This document shows, one piece after another, positions 18,812 through 28,800 of a stretch of DNA of 64,000 nucleotides (its first letter is position 1; each line of letters begins with the position of its first letter). The stretch lies in contig NZ_JAUSVF010000003.1 in assembly GCF_030814475.1 (NCBI RefSeq), positions 496,001 through 560,000 on the forward strand. The letters are read 5' to 3'. Position numbers and translations under genes: made by a program. The DNA is from Pararhizobium capsulatum DSM 1112. Its GTDB lineage: Bacteria > Pseudomonadota > Alphaproteobacteria > Rhizobiales > Rhizobiaceae. The notes beneath the pieces are model-generated. The model was not told the DNA's origin, searched no databases, and saw only the letters and a program-made list of their open reading frames with translations.

Positions 18812-20986
18812 ATGGCACGCCAGATACCGCTCGCACCGTCCGCGCCCTGGTTCCGGCTGGAACTCGAGGAAGCGGACTGGAGCGAGGAGAAGGCCCAAGA
18901 CCTTGTCCACTGGTACGGCCAGATGCTGCTCATCCGCCGGTTCGAGGAAAAGCTGCTTGATCTGGAGAAGGCCGGTCTGATTCATGGTCCGGCGCATGCC
19001 AGCATCGGGCAGGAAGCCGGCGCTGTCGGCGCCATGTCGGCGCTTGACACCCACGACAAGATCAACGGCACGCACCGCGCCCACCATCAGGTGTTGCTGA
19101 AGCTGCTCAATCCGTCGGTTCCGGGAGGCTTCGACATCCGCAAGGATGCCTTCACGCCCGGCATGGATGACGCGATCTATCGCTTCATGGCGGAAATCAT
19201 GGGCCTGACCCCCGGCTATTGCGGCGGACGCGGCGGCTCCATGCACATGCGGTTCGCCGGCGCCGGCGTTGTCGGGACGTCAGCCATCGTCGGCGGCAAC
19301 CCGCCCCATGCTGCGGGCTACGCACTCGCTGACAAGATGCTTGGCCGCGACCACATCTCCGTCGCCTTCTTCGGCGATGGTGCCGCCCAGAACGGCGCCA
19401 GCTACGAGGCGATGAACATCGCTGCCGCCCAAAACCTGCCGGTGATCTTCTTCATCGAGAATAATCTCTACGGCGTCGCCACCCATATTTCCGACGTGAC
19501 GCGGGAGACGCGGCTGTCGTCGCGCGGCGCCATGCTCGGCATCGCCGCGATTGAATGCGACGGCATGGACGTTGTCGCCGTGCACCGGGCGATGGTCGAG
19601 GCCCGCCGCATCATCCGCGAAACCGGCGGCCCGGTAGTGGTGGAAGCGCTCTGCTACCGTCATTTCCACCAATCCGGTTCCCGCACCGGCAGCGACTTCG
19701 GCTACCGCACGAAAGAAGAAGAAGCCAGTTGGCGCGAGCGGGACCCGATCACCCTTGCCGAAGCCCGTCTGGTGGCGCTTGGCCTCCTCTCCGCAGAACA
19801 GCTTGCGCATATCGACGCGCTTGTGAGCGACCGCGTTGCTTCCGCCGCCGCACGGTTGACCGAACCGGTCCCCGGCGGCAATGCGCTCAGGATCCCCCAT
19901 GGGCTCTGGCCGGACCCCGCAACGCGTGATCACGGCATTCTTGGCAATCTCTCGGAACTTGCCTGCAAGCGTATGCTCGACCACGGCGACATGCGGCCCG
20001 ATGCAATGGAGAAGGTTAAATTTGTAACGGCAGCATCCGAGACCCTAGCAGCCGCCATGGCGCGCGATCCTCGTATCATCGTCATGGGCGAGGATGCCCA
20101 CCAGATGCGCGGCGGCGTCAGCGGCTTTACCAAGGGAGCGCTGGAGCGCTGGCCGGAGCGCGTCCTACCCATGTCCATCGCGGAGAACGGTTTTACCGGC
20201 GTGGCACTTGGCGCGGCGCTCAACGGATTGCGCCCCATCGTTGAAATCATGTTCGGAGATTTCTGTTTCACCGCCGCCGACCAGGTCGCCAATGGCGTCG
20301 GCAAGGTGCGCCACATGTTCGGCGACGGCTTTCCCGTGCCGATCGTCCTGCGCGTGCGCATCTCGCCGCACACCGGCTACGGCTCCCAGCATTCCGGAGA
20401 TCCATCGGCACTGTTCGGCATGTTCCCCGGCTGGCGTATCGTGACGCCGTCGAACGCCTTCGACTATATCGGCCTGATGAACTCCGCGCTCGCCTGCGAC
20501 GATCCGGTCGTCGTGTTCGAGCACACGGAGCTTTATCAGAAGGAATTCGACGTTCCGATCGGCGACCGCGAGTTCTGTATTCCCTTCGGCTCGGCGCGCA
20601 TCGTGCGTCCGGGGAGCGCCTGCACGGTCCTCGCGACCTCGGTCATGGTCCAGAACGCAGTCAAGGCCGCGGAAGAAGCCGGGGTCGACGCCGAAGTCAT
20701 CGACCTGCGCAATATCGACCACCACGGCATCGATTGGGCGCTGATCGGCCACTCCATCGACAAGACCGGCCGGGTTGTCATTGCCGAACAGACTGCACGC
20801 AGCCTGTCGATGGGCGGGACCTGGGCAGCCGAGATCCAGGAACGCTTCTTCGACTGTCTCGATCACGAAATCCTGCGCGTGACCGGGGGGCTTGCCGCTC
20901 CCACGGTTTCGGCCGCCCTCAATCGCGCAGCGTTGGCGACGGTTGCGGATGTCAGGGACACATTGCTGAGGATTGCGGAAAAATAG
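18812..20986 (+). CDS. fused E1 alpha/beta of a 2-oxoacid/acetoin-type dehydrogenase complex
   Basis: 724-residue fusion of the thiamine-diphosphate E1 alpha (about 1-360) and beta (about 385-720) subunits that are usually separate. The alpha half has FEEKLLDLEKAGLI, GRGGSMHM and the ThDP/Mg motif GDGAAQNGASYEAMNIAA...ENN. The beta half begins KVKFVTAASETLAAAMARDP, then MGEDAHQMRGGVSGFTKGAL, IAENGFTGVALGAAL and the K+/ThDP-region PHTGYGSQHSGDPSALF. The ATG at 18812 follows GAGGAT; an in-frame GTG at 18794 is less well placed. First gene of a plus-strand operon with the transporter binding protein and two aminotransferases. Its acyl acceptor should be the lipoyl-E2 at 14298. Substrate unknown. 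Confidence 0.9.
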   Translation: MARQIPLAPSAPWFRLELEEADWSEEKAQDLVHWYGQMLLIRRFEEKLLDLEKAGLIHGPAHASIGQEAGAVGAMSALDTHDKINGTHRAHHQVLLKLLNPSVPGGFDIRKDAFTPGMDDAIYRFMAEIMGLTPGYCGGRGGSMHMRFAGAGVVGTSAIVGGNPPHAAGYALADKMLGRDHISVAFFGDGAAQNGASYEAMNIAAAQNLPVIFFIENNLYGVATHISDVTRETRLSSRGAMLGIAAIECDGMDVVAVHRAMVEARRIIRETGGPVVVEALCYRHFHQSGSRTGSDFGYRTKEEEASWRERDPITLAEARLVALGLLSAEQLAHIDALVSDRVASAAARLTEPVPGGNALRIPHGLWPDPATRDHGILGNLSELACKRMLDHGDMRPDAMEKVKFVTAASETLAAAMARDPRIIVMGEDAHQMRGGVSGFTKGALERWPERVLPMSIAENGFTGVALGAALNGLRPIVEIMFGDFCFTAADQVANGVGKVRHMFGDGFPVPIVLRVRISPHTGYGSQHSGDPSALFGMFPGWRIVTPSNAFDYIGLMNSALACDDPVVVFEHTELYQKEFDVPIGDREFCIPFGSARIVRPGSACTVLATSVMVQNAVKAAEEAGVDAEVIDLRNIDHHGIDWALIGHSIDKTGRVVIAEQTARSLSMGGTWAAEIQERFFDCLDHEILRVTGGLAAPTVSAALNRAALATVADVRDTLLRIAEK

Positions 20987-21029
20987 TGGAACGGGCATCC
21001 GCGGCCCATCAAACTGGAGGTATCAACCC

Positions 21030-22625
21030 ATGAAACGACTTCTTCTGCCGAAATCCGCCTTTGTCGCGCTTGCACTGTCGGCCACCGCACTTGGCGGCCT
21101 TGTGCATCCCGCGGCCGCCGAGGAGCATGCGCTCGTCATCGCCCGCGACATGGATGTCAACTCGCTCGATCCGGCGCGCGCCTGGTGCGACACCTGCCAG
21201 ATCTACAACACCTCCGTTTACGAGCAGCTCGTCACGCTCGACAAGGACAACAAGGTTCAGCCGCTGATCGCCTCGAGCTGGGAGGTCAACAAGGAACAGA
21301 CCGAGCTGACGTTCAAGCTCGACCCGGCGGCGAAATTCTCCGACGGTACGCCGGTCGAGGCGAAGGATGTGAAATGGTCGTTCGAACGGCTGAAGAACAT
21401 CAAGGGCAACGGCGCCTTCATCGCCGACCCCATCAGTTCGATCGAAATTCCCGATACGCAGACAGTCATCATCAAGCTCGCCGCGCCGAACTCTGAATTC
21501 CTCAACCAGGCGGCCGCCGGCTTCCTCGGCGTGATCAACAGCGACGTTGCGAGCGCAAATGGCGCTCTCTCGGATGCAACGGCCGTCGACAAGGACACGT
21601 CGGAAAACTGGTTCCTCGCCAATTCCGCCGGCAGTGGACCGTTCGTGCTTGAATCCTACGAGCCCAATGCCGAACTGCGCCTGAAGCGCAACGAAAACTA
21701 CTGGCGCAAGGCGCCGGCGATCCCGCAGGTTGTCTTCCGCCAGGTCAAGGACGCCGTGGCGCAGGCGCAGATGCTACAGTCCGGCTCGGCCGACATTGCC
21801 ATGCAGATCGACCCAGAAACCGCCAAGACGCTCGAAGGCAGCGACATTGTGGTGGACAAGGTACCGTCTTACAACTTCGTCTACATCTCGCTTTCGCCGG
21901 GCGCCAAAGCCAACACCGTCAAACTGACGCCCGAGGTTCGCGAAGCAATCTCTATCGCCATCGACCGCACGTCGCTGATCGACTTCACCGTTGGCGGCGC
22001 CGGCCGTCCGATCGCAAGCCCCATTCCGCTCGGCTTCCCTGGCGGCGATGGCCATGAGATCCCCGGCTACAACCCGGACCGTGCCAAGGAACTGCTTGCC
22101 GCGGCAGGCGTGGGTGACGGCTTCACGCTCAAGTCGATCTATCCGGATATGAACGTCTACGGCGTAGACTTCTCGCTGATGATGCAGAAGATCCAGCAGG
22201 ACCTGTCAAAGGTCGGCATCACGGTGGAACTTTCGCCGGTTCCCTTCGCAAACTGGCGTGAAGCGGCCAACGGCGATCACATACCGCTGACGGCCGTGTT
22301 CTTCGCGCCCGACTTCTTCGGCACCTCGCAATATGTCGACGTCTTCGGCCTATCAGAAGGCTCCACCTGGGCGAAACGTGCCGGCGGGGAAAACGATCCG
22401 TCGATCATCAACACGGAAACCGGCAAGCTACGCGAACAGGCACTCGCCGCCGCCACCCCGGAAGAGGCTGAAAAACTGTGGTTCGAGGCTGGCGACCAGA
22501 TGGCCAAGGCCCGGATCATCATTCCGATGGTCAGCCCGGATCTCATCATGGCACACAGCCCGAGTGTTAAGGGCGTTCGTTACAGCGCCTGCTGCAACCT
22601 GCCGCTCGCCGAAATCTCGAACTGA
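21030..22625 (+). CDS. ABC transporter substrate-binding protein, family 5 (DppA/OppA-like)
   Basis: Periplasmic binding protein of 531 residues. A Sec signal peptide covers about residues 1-30 (KRLLLPKSAFVALALSATAL, cleavage near AAAEE). The mature N-terminus (ARDMDVNSLDPARAW) and the GSGPFVLESYEPNAEL-RLKRNENYW stretch are hallmarks of SBP family 5. The ATG at 21030 has TGGAGG ten bases upstream; the longer open frame overlaps the E1 gene. It is separated from its permeases and ATPases (9.4-13.2 kb) but is the only binding protein in the window, and the shared IclR-box-like sites support a single system. Ligand unknown. Confidence 0.92.
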   Translation: MKRLLLPKSAFVALALSATALGGLVHPAAAEEHALVIARDMDVNSLDPARAWCDTCQIYNTSVYEQLVTLDKDNKVQPLIASSWEVNKEQTELTFKLDPAAKFSDGTPVEAKDVKWSFERLKNIKGNGAFIADPISSIEIPDTQTVIIKLAAPNSEFLNQAAAGFLGVINSDVASANGALSDATAVDKDTSENWFLANSAGSGPFVLESYEPNAELRLKRNENYWRKAPAIPQVVFRQVKDAVAQAQMLQSGSADIAMQIDPETAKTLEGSDIVVDKVPSYNFVYISLSPGAKANTVKLTPEVREAISIAIDRTSLIDFTVGGAGRPIASPIPLGFPGGDGHEIPGYNPDRAKELLAAAGVGDGFTLKSIYPDMNVYGVDFSLMMQKIQQDLSKVGITVELSPVPFANWREAANGDHIPLTAVFFAPDFFGTSQYVDVFGLSEGSTWAKRAGGENDPSIINTETGKLREQALAAATPEEAEKLWFEAGDQMAKARIIIPMVSPDLIMAHSPSVKGVRYSACCNLPLAEISN

Positions 22626-22676
22626 TCGGCCTATCGGGAGAGGCGCACTGCCTCTCCCACCAAGAAGGAACGCCAT

Positions 22677-23921
22677 ATGACAGCGAGACTGTTAAACAGC
22701 CGCGATACGGAACTTCTGGAACGCGCCCGGCGTGTCGTACCGAATGGCGTCTGGGGCCATATGGCGACCCGGGCGATCGCGCCCGGGTATCCGCAATTCT
22801 TCTCGCGCTCGGAAGGCTGCCGGGTTTGGGATGCCGACGGCAACGAATATATCGATTTCATGTGCGCTTGGGGTCCGAACGTGCTTGGCTATCGCCACCC
22901 CGAAGTAGAGGCCGCCGCCCTCGCACGCATCGATCAGGGCGACATCGGCAACGGCCCGACAGACACGATGGTCGAGCTCGCCGAACTGCTCGTCGACACG
23001 CTCGACCACGCCGACTGGACGCTCTTCCAAAAGAACGGCACGGACGCGACGACGGTCTGCGCCACCATCGCGCGCGCGTCCACCGGCCGCCGCAAGATCC
23101 TCGTCGCCCGCGGCGCCTATCATGGAGCTGTTCCGTGGTGTTCGCCGTCGGTGATCGGCGTGACCACGGAAGATCGTGCCCATCTCGTCCTCTTCGACTA
23201 CAACAACATCGCGAGCCTCGACGCCGCAGTCGATGCGGCGGGCGATGATCTCGCGGGTATCCTGCTGACCGCCTTCCAGCACGATGTCGGAAAGGACCAG
23301 CATCTGCCGGAGGCTGCCTTTCTCGCGCACGCCCGCGCCGTCTGCGACCGCAGGGGTGCCGCCCTCATCCTCGATGATGTGCGCGCGGGCTTTCGCCTCA
23401 ATGTCCGGGGCAGCTGGGCACCCTATGGCGTGAAGCCGGACCTCGCGGCCTATTCGAAATCAATCGCCAACGGTTGGCCGCTCTCCGCCGTCGCGGGTAC
23501 AGATCGGTTCCGGGACGGCGCCGGCAAGATCCTCACCACGGGTTCGTTCTGGTATGGTTCCGCCGCCATGGCCGCGGCCATTGCCACCATCCGGATCCTG
23601 CGTGATAGCGACGCGCTCGCGCATACCGAAGCGATGGGCAACCGCTTCCGGGACGGTCTTGCGACCATCTCCACCCGCCACGGCTTCACGCTCCGGCAGA
23701 CGGGTCCGGCGCAAATGCCCATGGTCCTCTTCGAGGGGGACCAGGATTTGCGGATGGGCAACGCCTTCTGCCTGGCTGGCCTGCGCCACGGCATCTACCT
23801 TCACCCCAAGCACAACATGTTCCTGTGTGCCGCGCATACGGCCGAGGACATCGACCGGGCGCTGGACGCAGCCGATGGTGCCTTCGCCGACATCGTCTCT
23901 GCCGGCATTCTCGCAGCCTAA
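22677..23921 (+). CDS. class III PLP aminotransferase (glutamate-1-semialdehyde aminomutase-like)
   Basis: PLP fold-type I enzyme of 414 residues. Family landmarks are [23 protein letters not shown] near the N-terminus, [19 protein letters not shown], the YHG motif ([10 protein letters not shown]), the PLP-ring Asp region ([13 protein letters not shown]), and the Schiff-base Lys in [15 protein letters not shown]. The [14 protein letters not shown] segment resembles the aminomutase branch, but context argues for an omega-aminotransferase in catabolism rather than tetrapyrrole synthesis. It lies 51 bases after the binding-protein gene, preceded by AAGGAA. Substrate cannot be read from sequence. 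Confidence 0.88.
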   Translation: MTARLLNSRDTELLERARRVVPNGVWGHMATRAIAPGYPQFFSRSEGCRVWDADGNEYIDFMCAWGPNVLGYRHPEVEAAALARIDQGDIGNGPTDTMVELAELLVDTLDHADWTLFQKNGTDATTVCATIARASTGRRKILVARGAYHGAVPWCSPSVIGVTTEDRAHLVLFDYNNIASLDAAVDAAGDDLAGILLTAFQHDVGKDQHLPEAAFLAHARAVCDRRGAALILDDVRAGFRLNVRGSWAPYGVKPDLAAYSKSIANGWPLSAVAGTDRFRDGAGKILTTGSFWYGSAAMAAAIATIRILRDSDALAHTEAMGNRFRDGLATISTRHGFTLRQTGPAQMPMVLFEGDQDLRMGNAFCLAGLRHGIYLHPKHNMFLCAAHTAEDIDRALDAADGAFADIVSAGILAA

Positions 23922-23989
23922 ACGAGGCTGCCTTTCAAGACCTCCGCGCCGTCCCACGGACTGCGTGCGACCTTTCAGGGAGGCGTATC

Positions 23990-24955
23990 ATGTCCTACAC
24001 GGACCACATCTTCACCGACTATCGCCGGCGCGTGAAAGAGCTGGAAGCGAGCGGCAATCCGTTCGGCAGGGGCATCGCCTTTATCGCGGGAGAATACGTG
24101 CCGCTCAACGAGGCGCGCATTCCGATCCTCGACCAGGGATTTCTCCATTCGGACCTGACCTACGACGTGCCCGCCGTCTGGAACGGCCGGTTCTTCCGGC
24201 TGGACGAGCATCTCGATCGTTTTGAGAAAAGCTGCGCACAGCTACGGTTGAAGAGCCCGTTGCCGCGACGGGAAATCCGCGACCGGTTGGTAGAGATGGT
24301 AGCGAAAAGCGGCATCCGCGATGCGTATGTAATGTTGATCGTGACGCGCGGCCTGCGCTTCGTGCGCCAGTATGCGCCGGAAGAGTGCGACAATTTTTGC
24401 TACCTCATGGTCATGCCCTATCTCTGGGTGATGGACGAAGCGACCCAGAGGACCGGCGGCAGCGCCGTCATCACCCGCACTGTGCGCCGCGTGCCACCGG
24501 GCGCAATCGATCCTACCGTCAAGAACCTGCAATGGGGCGATTTCACGCGTGGCCTGCTGGAAGCCCGCGATCGCGGCGCCATGTACCCGATCCTGACGGA
24601 CGGCGACGCACACCTCACTGAGGGCTCGGGCTTCAACGTCATCCTGATCAAGGAAGGCAAGCTCTACACGCCGAAGAAGGGCGTGCTGGAGGGCGTGACG
24701 CGCAAGTCTGTACTCGCCGTCGCCGAAACGCTCGGCTACCCCTCCACTATCGACGATGTTCCCGTAGAACTGGCCTACCGGTGCGACGAGATCCTGTTCG
24801 TTACGACAGCAGGCGGGGTGATGCCTATCACCACGCTCGACGGTCAGCCGGTGGGCGACGGTGAGGTCGGCCCCATCAGCAAGGCCCTCTGGAAGGGATA
24901 CTGGGATGCGCATTCCGATCCGGCACTGAGTTTCGAGATCGATTACAGCCGATGA
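23990..24955 (+). CDS. class IV PLP aminotransferase, (R)-amine transaminase-like
   Basis: PLP fold-type IV enzyme of 321 residues (branched-chain/D-amino-acid aminotransferase superfamily). Motifs are [19 protein letters not shown], the arginine region [28 protein letters not shown] with the Schiff-base Lys (VKNLQ), the [11 protein letters not shown] signature and TTAGGVMPI near the C-terminus. The [17 protein letters not shown] stretch is, from memory, characteristic of (R)-selective amine:pyruvate transaminases rather than BCAT or DAAT. The ATG at 23990 follows AGGGAGG; the longer open frame overlaps the previous gene. Last gene of the plus operon. With the class III enzyme it suggests an amine or amino-acid substrate. 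Confidence 0.85.
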   Translation: MSYTDHIFTDYRRRVKELEASGNPFGRGIAFIAGEYVPLNEARIPILDQGFLHSDLTYDVPAVWNGRFFRLDEHLDRFEKSCAQLRLKSPLPRREIRDRLVEMVAKSGIRDAYVMLIVTRGLRFVRQYAPEECDNFCYLMVMPYLWVMDEATQRTGGSAVITRTVRRVPPGAIDPTVKNLQWGDFTRGLLEARDRGAMYPILTDGDAHLTEGSGFNVILIKEGKLYTPKKGVLEGVTRKSVLAVAETLGYPSTIDDVPVELAYRCDEILFVTTAGGVMPITTLDGQPVGDGEVGPISKALWKGYWDAHSDPALSFEIDYSR

Positions 24956-25139
24956 ATGTATGAAAGGCCGTTCGGAGCGGAGTTGGACTGATGATAGGTG
25001 GACCACCTCCACTCCCCGCAACTGTCCGACATTGTTCGGCGGCAGATTTCTGTGTCCCCGCTTTCTGTTCCATCTCCTCTTCCTTCGATCGAGCGCGATG
25101 AACGTTATCAAGGACATTCGCCGTGCGACGCGCAAGCAT

Positions 25140-25447
25140 CACTCGACGACAACCTGAAGGAAGTCGTCGCCGAACAGGCGCTCGAACTGCGGCTTCTCAA
25201 AAAAAGCATGATCGGGCTTGGGGGAGACGAGGAATGAGATACCCTGCGAGAAACTGGAGATCATCCGGATCGTCGAACAGTCGCACCTACGGGCGAAGCA
25301 CACCCTCGACAAGCTAGGTATTCCAAGACCGACTTTCTACCGATGGTATGATCGGCTCCAGACCCATGGCGTTGAGGGGCTTGGGGATCGGCATTCCGCT
25401 CCGCCGCGCGTGTGGAATCGCATCCCGGATGACGTCCGGTAGGGCAA
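25140..25447 (+). mobile_element. IS3-family transposase remnant (OrfA end and OrfB start)
   Basis: The plus strand encodes the typical OrfA C-terminus (LKEVVAEQALELRLLKKSMIG) ending in TGA near 25237. The OrfB N-terminus follows in a shifted frame (EKLEIIRIVEQSHLRAKHTL, then LGIPRPTFYRWYDRLQTHG and VWNRIPDDVR). OrfB stops at 25440, before any catalytic DDE residue. The initial MRYPA of OrfB is in a different frame from the rest. This is an inactive fragment; inverted repeats and target duplications were not found. Confidence 0.8.
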
Positions 25448-25582
25448 GCCACGCACACGGAGTTCTCTCAGGCTGGTGTTGCGATTGCCAACCGACTGGG
25501 AGGCGTAACGCGGCTGAGCGGTTATTCCGTAATTTTGGCAACCAACCGCACGCTCCGTCGAATGTAAATGACGATTGATAAG

Positions 25583-25725
25583 GTTGGCTTATCGGTCGTT
25601 TGTCTCATGATGGAGCAACGGGCGATTTTGAGCGGGCAGAGGCCCGGAAACCGCGCCGGCAGGCTCGCATCCAGCAGCGAAATCGGTTGGCGCCTCCGCA
25701 AACGTCGCGCCTGACTCTTGTCGCA
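25583..25725. repeat. dispersed repeat copy 1
   Basis: The left half (GGTTGGCTTATCG, then GAGCAACGGGCGATT) resembles 34828-34880. The right half (GCATCCAGCAGCGAAATCGG then TTGGCGC-TCCGCA-AACGTCGC) resembles 51665-51730. Copies are diverged, so limits are approximate. It could be a decayed gene end or an intergenic element; nothing shows a function. Confidence 0.45.
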
Positions 25726-25835
25726 CTGAGGTAGATAAGAAACCGTTAATCTCTCGTAAGACGCGCAAGCAAGGCGTCAGCAAACAGACAACGTCAAAAC
25801 GATGAAAGACCAACGGGGCCGATCCTCGGTGCTGC

Positions 25836-28800
25836 TCAGAGAATAAAATCCCCTCTTGCGAGGTGATGGATGCCGGCCAGCTCGATCTGGAAATCGGCCC
25901 GGCCGTTGAGATCGACGTCGCCGTAAACGATGGTCTTGTCGTTCGCCGTGCCGACTAAATCATAGACCCTATACAGGAGATCGCCCGACGTCCCGGAGAA
26001 ATTCCCCGTTCCTTTCCAGGTGAAGGCCTGGTCGCCGCCGAGCTTCGTGTTCGCGTCGATCTTCGACACGTCGAGCCGGTCATCGCCGAGCCCAAAATCG
26101 GCGATGATGTCGCGTTTGCCAGCACCGGAAAGCGGGCTCAGCGACCCGTTGTTGACGAAGCCGGAGAAGCCGGGAGCGGAATCCTGCGTCGTCACGAACT
26201 TGAAGACGTCGTTACCCGCACCTCCATAAAGCGTGTCGATGCCGGTCCCGCCGATCAGGGTGTCGTTGCCGCCCCCGCCCCTGATGATGTCGTTGCCACC
26301 CTTGCCATCGAGAATCTCGTCACCACTGGTGCCGGTTAGCGTGTTGTCGCCGGACGTGCCACCAATGGTCTCCAAGATGTTCTTGACGGCAATCTTGATG
26401 GTCTTGGACGCTTCATAGCCTGTCCCGATCGTTGTATCGTCGAGGCGCACGTTGACGTCGAGTGACGTATTGGTCTCATAATCCAATGTCGCCCCCGCCT
26501 TCAACCACAGCGCGCCGTTCTTGATCTCGAATAGCTTGGCATCCGAACCGGTCAGCGACAGCTTGTTGGTCCCTCCGTCGGCATCGGTGATGGCAAGCGT
26601 TGCCACCTTGCGCGCCAAGACGGTCGAGGCGTTCTCGGCGATCGACGTCAACACCTGGGTGGCGATCAGCACGGGCGCGTCATTGACCGGCGTGACGGTA
26701 AAACTGAAGGTCTTGGCCACCGGTGCCGAGGCATCCTCATTGCCGTCCTCGACCACGACCTTGAAGGTGGCCTTGATGGTTTCAGAACCCTTATGGGCAA
26801 AACTCACCTTGCCGGCGGCAAGATCGGTACCAGTGAAGCTGGTCGCCGCTACACCGTTCACCAGCAGCTTGCCGGCCGTCTGGCTGGATACCGTGAAGCG
26901 CACGCCGGATGCGGTATCGTCCGCATCGGAGAAGCTCAGGTCGGCCGTGGTCAGCTTGTAGCTCGTCCCTTCCGTCACCGTTGCCTTCAGATCGCCGGTC
27001 AGCACCGGCGCGTCATTGACCGGCGTGACGGTGAAACTGAAGGTCTTGGCCACCGGTGCCGAGGCATCCTCATTGCCGTCCTCGACCACGACCTTGAAGG
27101 TGGCCTTGATGGTTTCAGAACCGTTATGGGCAAAACTCACCTTGCCGGCGGCAAGATCGGTACCAGTGAAGCTGGTCGCCGCTACACCGTTCACCAGCAG
27201 CTTGCCGGCCGTCTGGCTGGATACCGTGAAGCGCACGCCGGATGCGGCATCGTCCGCATCGGAGAAGCTCAGGTCGGCGGTGGTCAGCTTGTAACTCGTC
27301 CCTTCCTTCACCGTTGCCTTCAGATCACCGGTCAGCACCGGCGCGTCATTGACCGGCGTGACGGTGAAACTGAAGGTCTTGGCCACCGGCGCCGAGCCAT
27401 CCTCGTTGCCGTCCTCGACCACGACCTTGAACGTGGCCTTGATGGTTTCAGAACCGTTATGGGCAACGCTCACCTTGCCGGCGGCGAGATCGGTACCAGT
27501 GAAGCTGGTCGCCGCCACACCGTTCACCAGCAGCTTGCCGGCCGTCTGGCTGGATACCGTGAAGCGCACGCCGGATGCGGCATCGTCCGCATCGGAGAAG
27601 TTCAGGTCGGCGGTGGTCAGCCTGTAGCTGCCCCCCTCCTTCACCGTTGCCTTCAGATCGCCGGTCAGCACCGGCGCGTCGTTGACATTCCCCACCACGG
27701 ACGTGCCGGCGCTTGTCACTGCCTCAGCCGTTCCGTTCTGATCGATGTAGCTGGTGACCACACGAACCACGCCGCCGACGTCCGCGTCGCCGAGCGTGTA
27801 GGTCACCTGATCGGTGCCGACATTGACGAAGCCCGAACCCGTGTCGCGCTGCCACTGATAGTGCAGCGCCCCAAGCCCATCGGCATCGGCCAGAGCGGCG
27901 GTGTTGGCAGTCAGCACCTGATTTTCGGTTGCCGTGCCGCTGATCGACACGCCGCCCGTGGGCGCGTCGTTGACGTTGAAGATCCCTGCGGTGGACGCGC
28001 TGGTCGCGCTCTCGGCGAAACCCTGGCCATCGGTATAGCTGGCAACCACACGAACCACGCCGCCAACATCATCGTCACCGAGCGTATAGGTCGCCTGGTC
28101 GGTGCCGACATTGACGAAGCCTGAACCCGTGTCGCGCTGCCACTGATAGTGCAGCGCCCCAAGCCCATCGGCATCGGCCAGAGCGGCGGTGTTGGCAGTC
28201 AGCACCTGATTTTCGGTTGCCGTGCCGCTGATCGACACGCCGCCCGTGGGCGCGTCGTTGACGTTGAAGATCCCTGCGGTGGACGCGCTGGTCGCGCTCT
28301 CGGCGAAACCCTGGCCATCGGTATAGCTGACAACCACACGGACCGCGCCGCCAACATCATCGTCGCTGAGCGTATAGGTCGCCTGATCAGTTCCGACGTT
28401 GACGAAGCCTGAACCCGTGTCGCGCTGCCACTGATAGTTCAGTGTGCCGAGGCCATCGGCATCGGCCAGAGCGGCGGTGTTGGCAGTCAGCACCTGATTC
28501 TCGGTCGGCGTTCCGGTGATCGACACGCCACCGGTATGCGCGTCGTTGATGGCGGCGATCCCTGGCGTGTCCGCGCTGGCAGCTGTCTCGAGGAAACCCT
28601 CGCCATCGCTGTAGCTGATGACCACACGAACCACGCTGCCGACATCCGCGTCGCCAAGCGTGTAGTCCGCCTGATCAGTTCCGACGTTGACGAAGCCTGA
28701 ACCCGTGTCGCGCTGCCATTGATAGTGCAGTGCGCCGACGCCGTCGGCATCGGCCAGTGCGGCGGTACTGGCAGTCAGGATCTGATTCTCGGTTGCCGTG

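Larger units (their letters stand above)
24956..25835. other. intergenic region with IS3 remnant and a dispersed repeat
   Basis: Between the aminotransferase and the adhesin 3' end there is no intact gene. It holds an IS3-family transposase remnant (25140-25447) and, from about 25583 to 25725, a repeat with diverged relatives at 34828-34965 and 51655-51735. No strong terminator was found for either flanking gene. Confidence 0.6.

Noticed and set aside
1-24955. Widespread frameshifts as evidence of poor sequence quality
   Set aside because: Long genes of 656, 724 and 2534 codons are intact, and lesions cluster in two functional modules with at least one multi-base deletion, so real decay is more likely. 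Single-base cases such as the toxin and the PagL-like gene remain open.
26793-28124. 443-codon plus-strand frame with repeats opposite the adhesin
   Set aside because: Its repetition mirrors the adhesin repeats on the other strand; it has no ribosome-binding site and a composition unlike a real protein.
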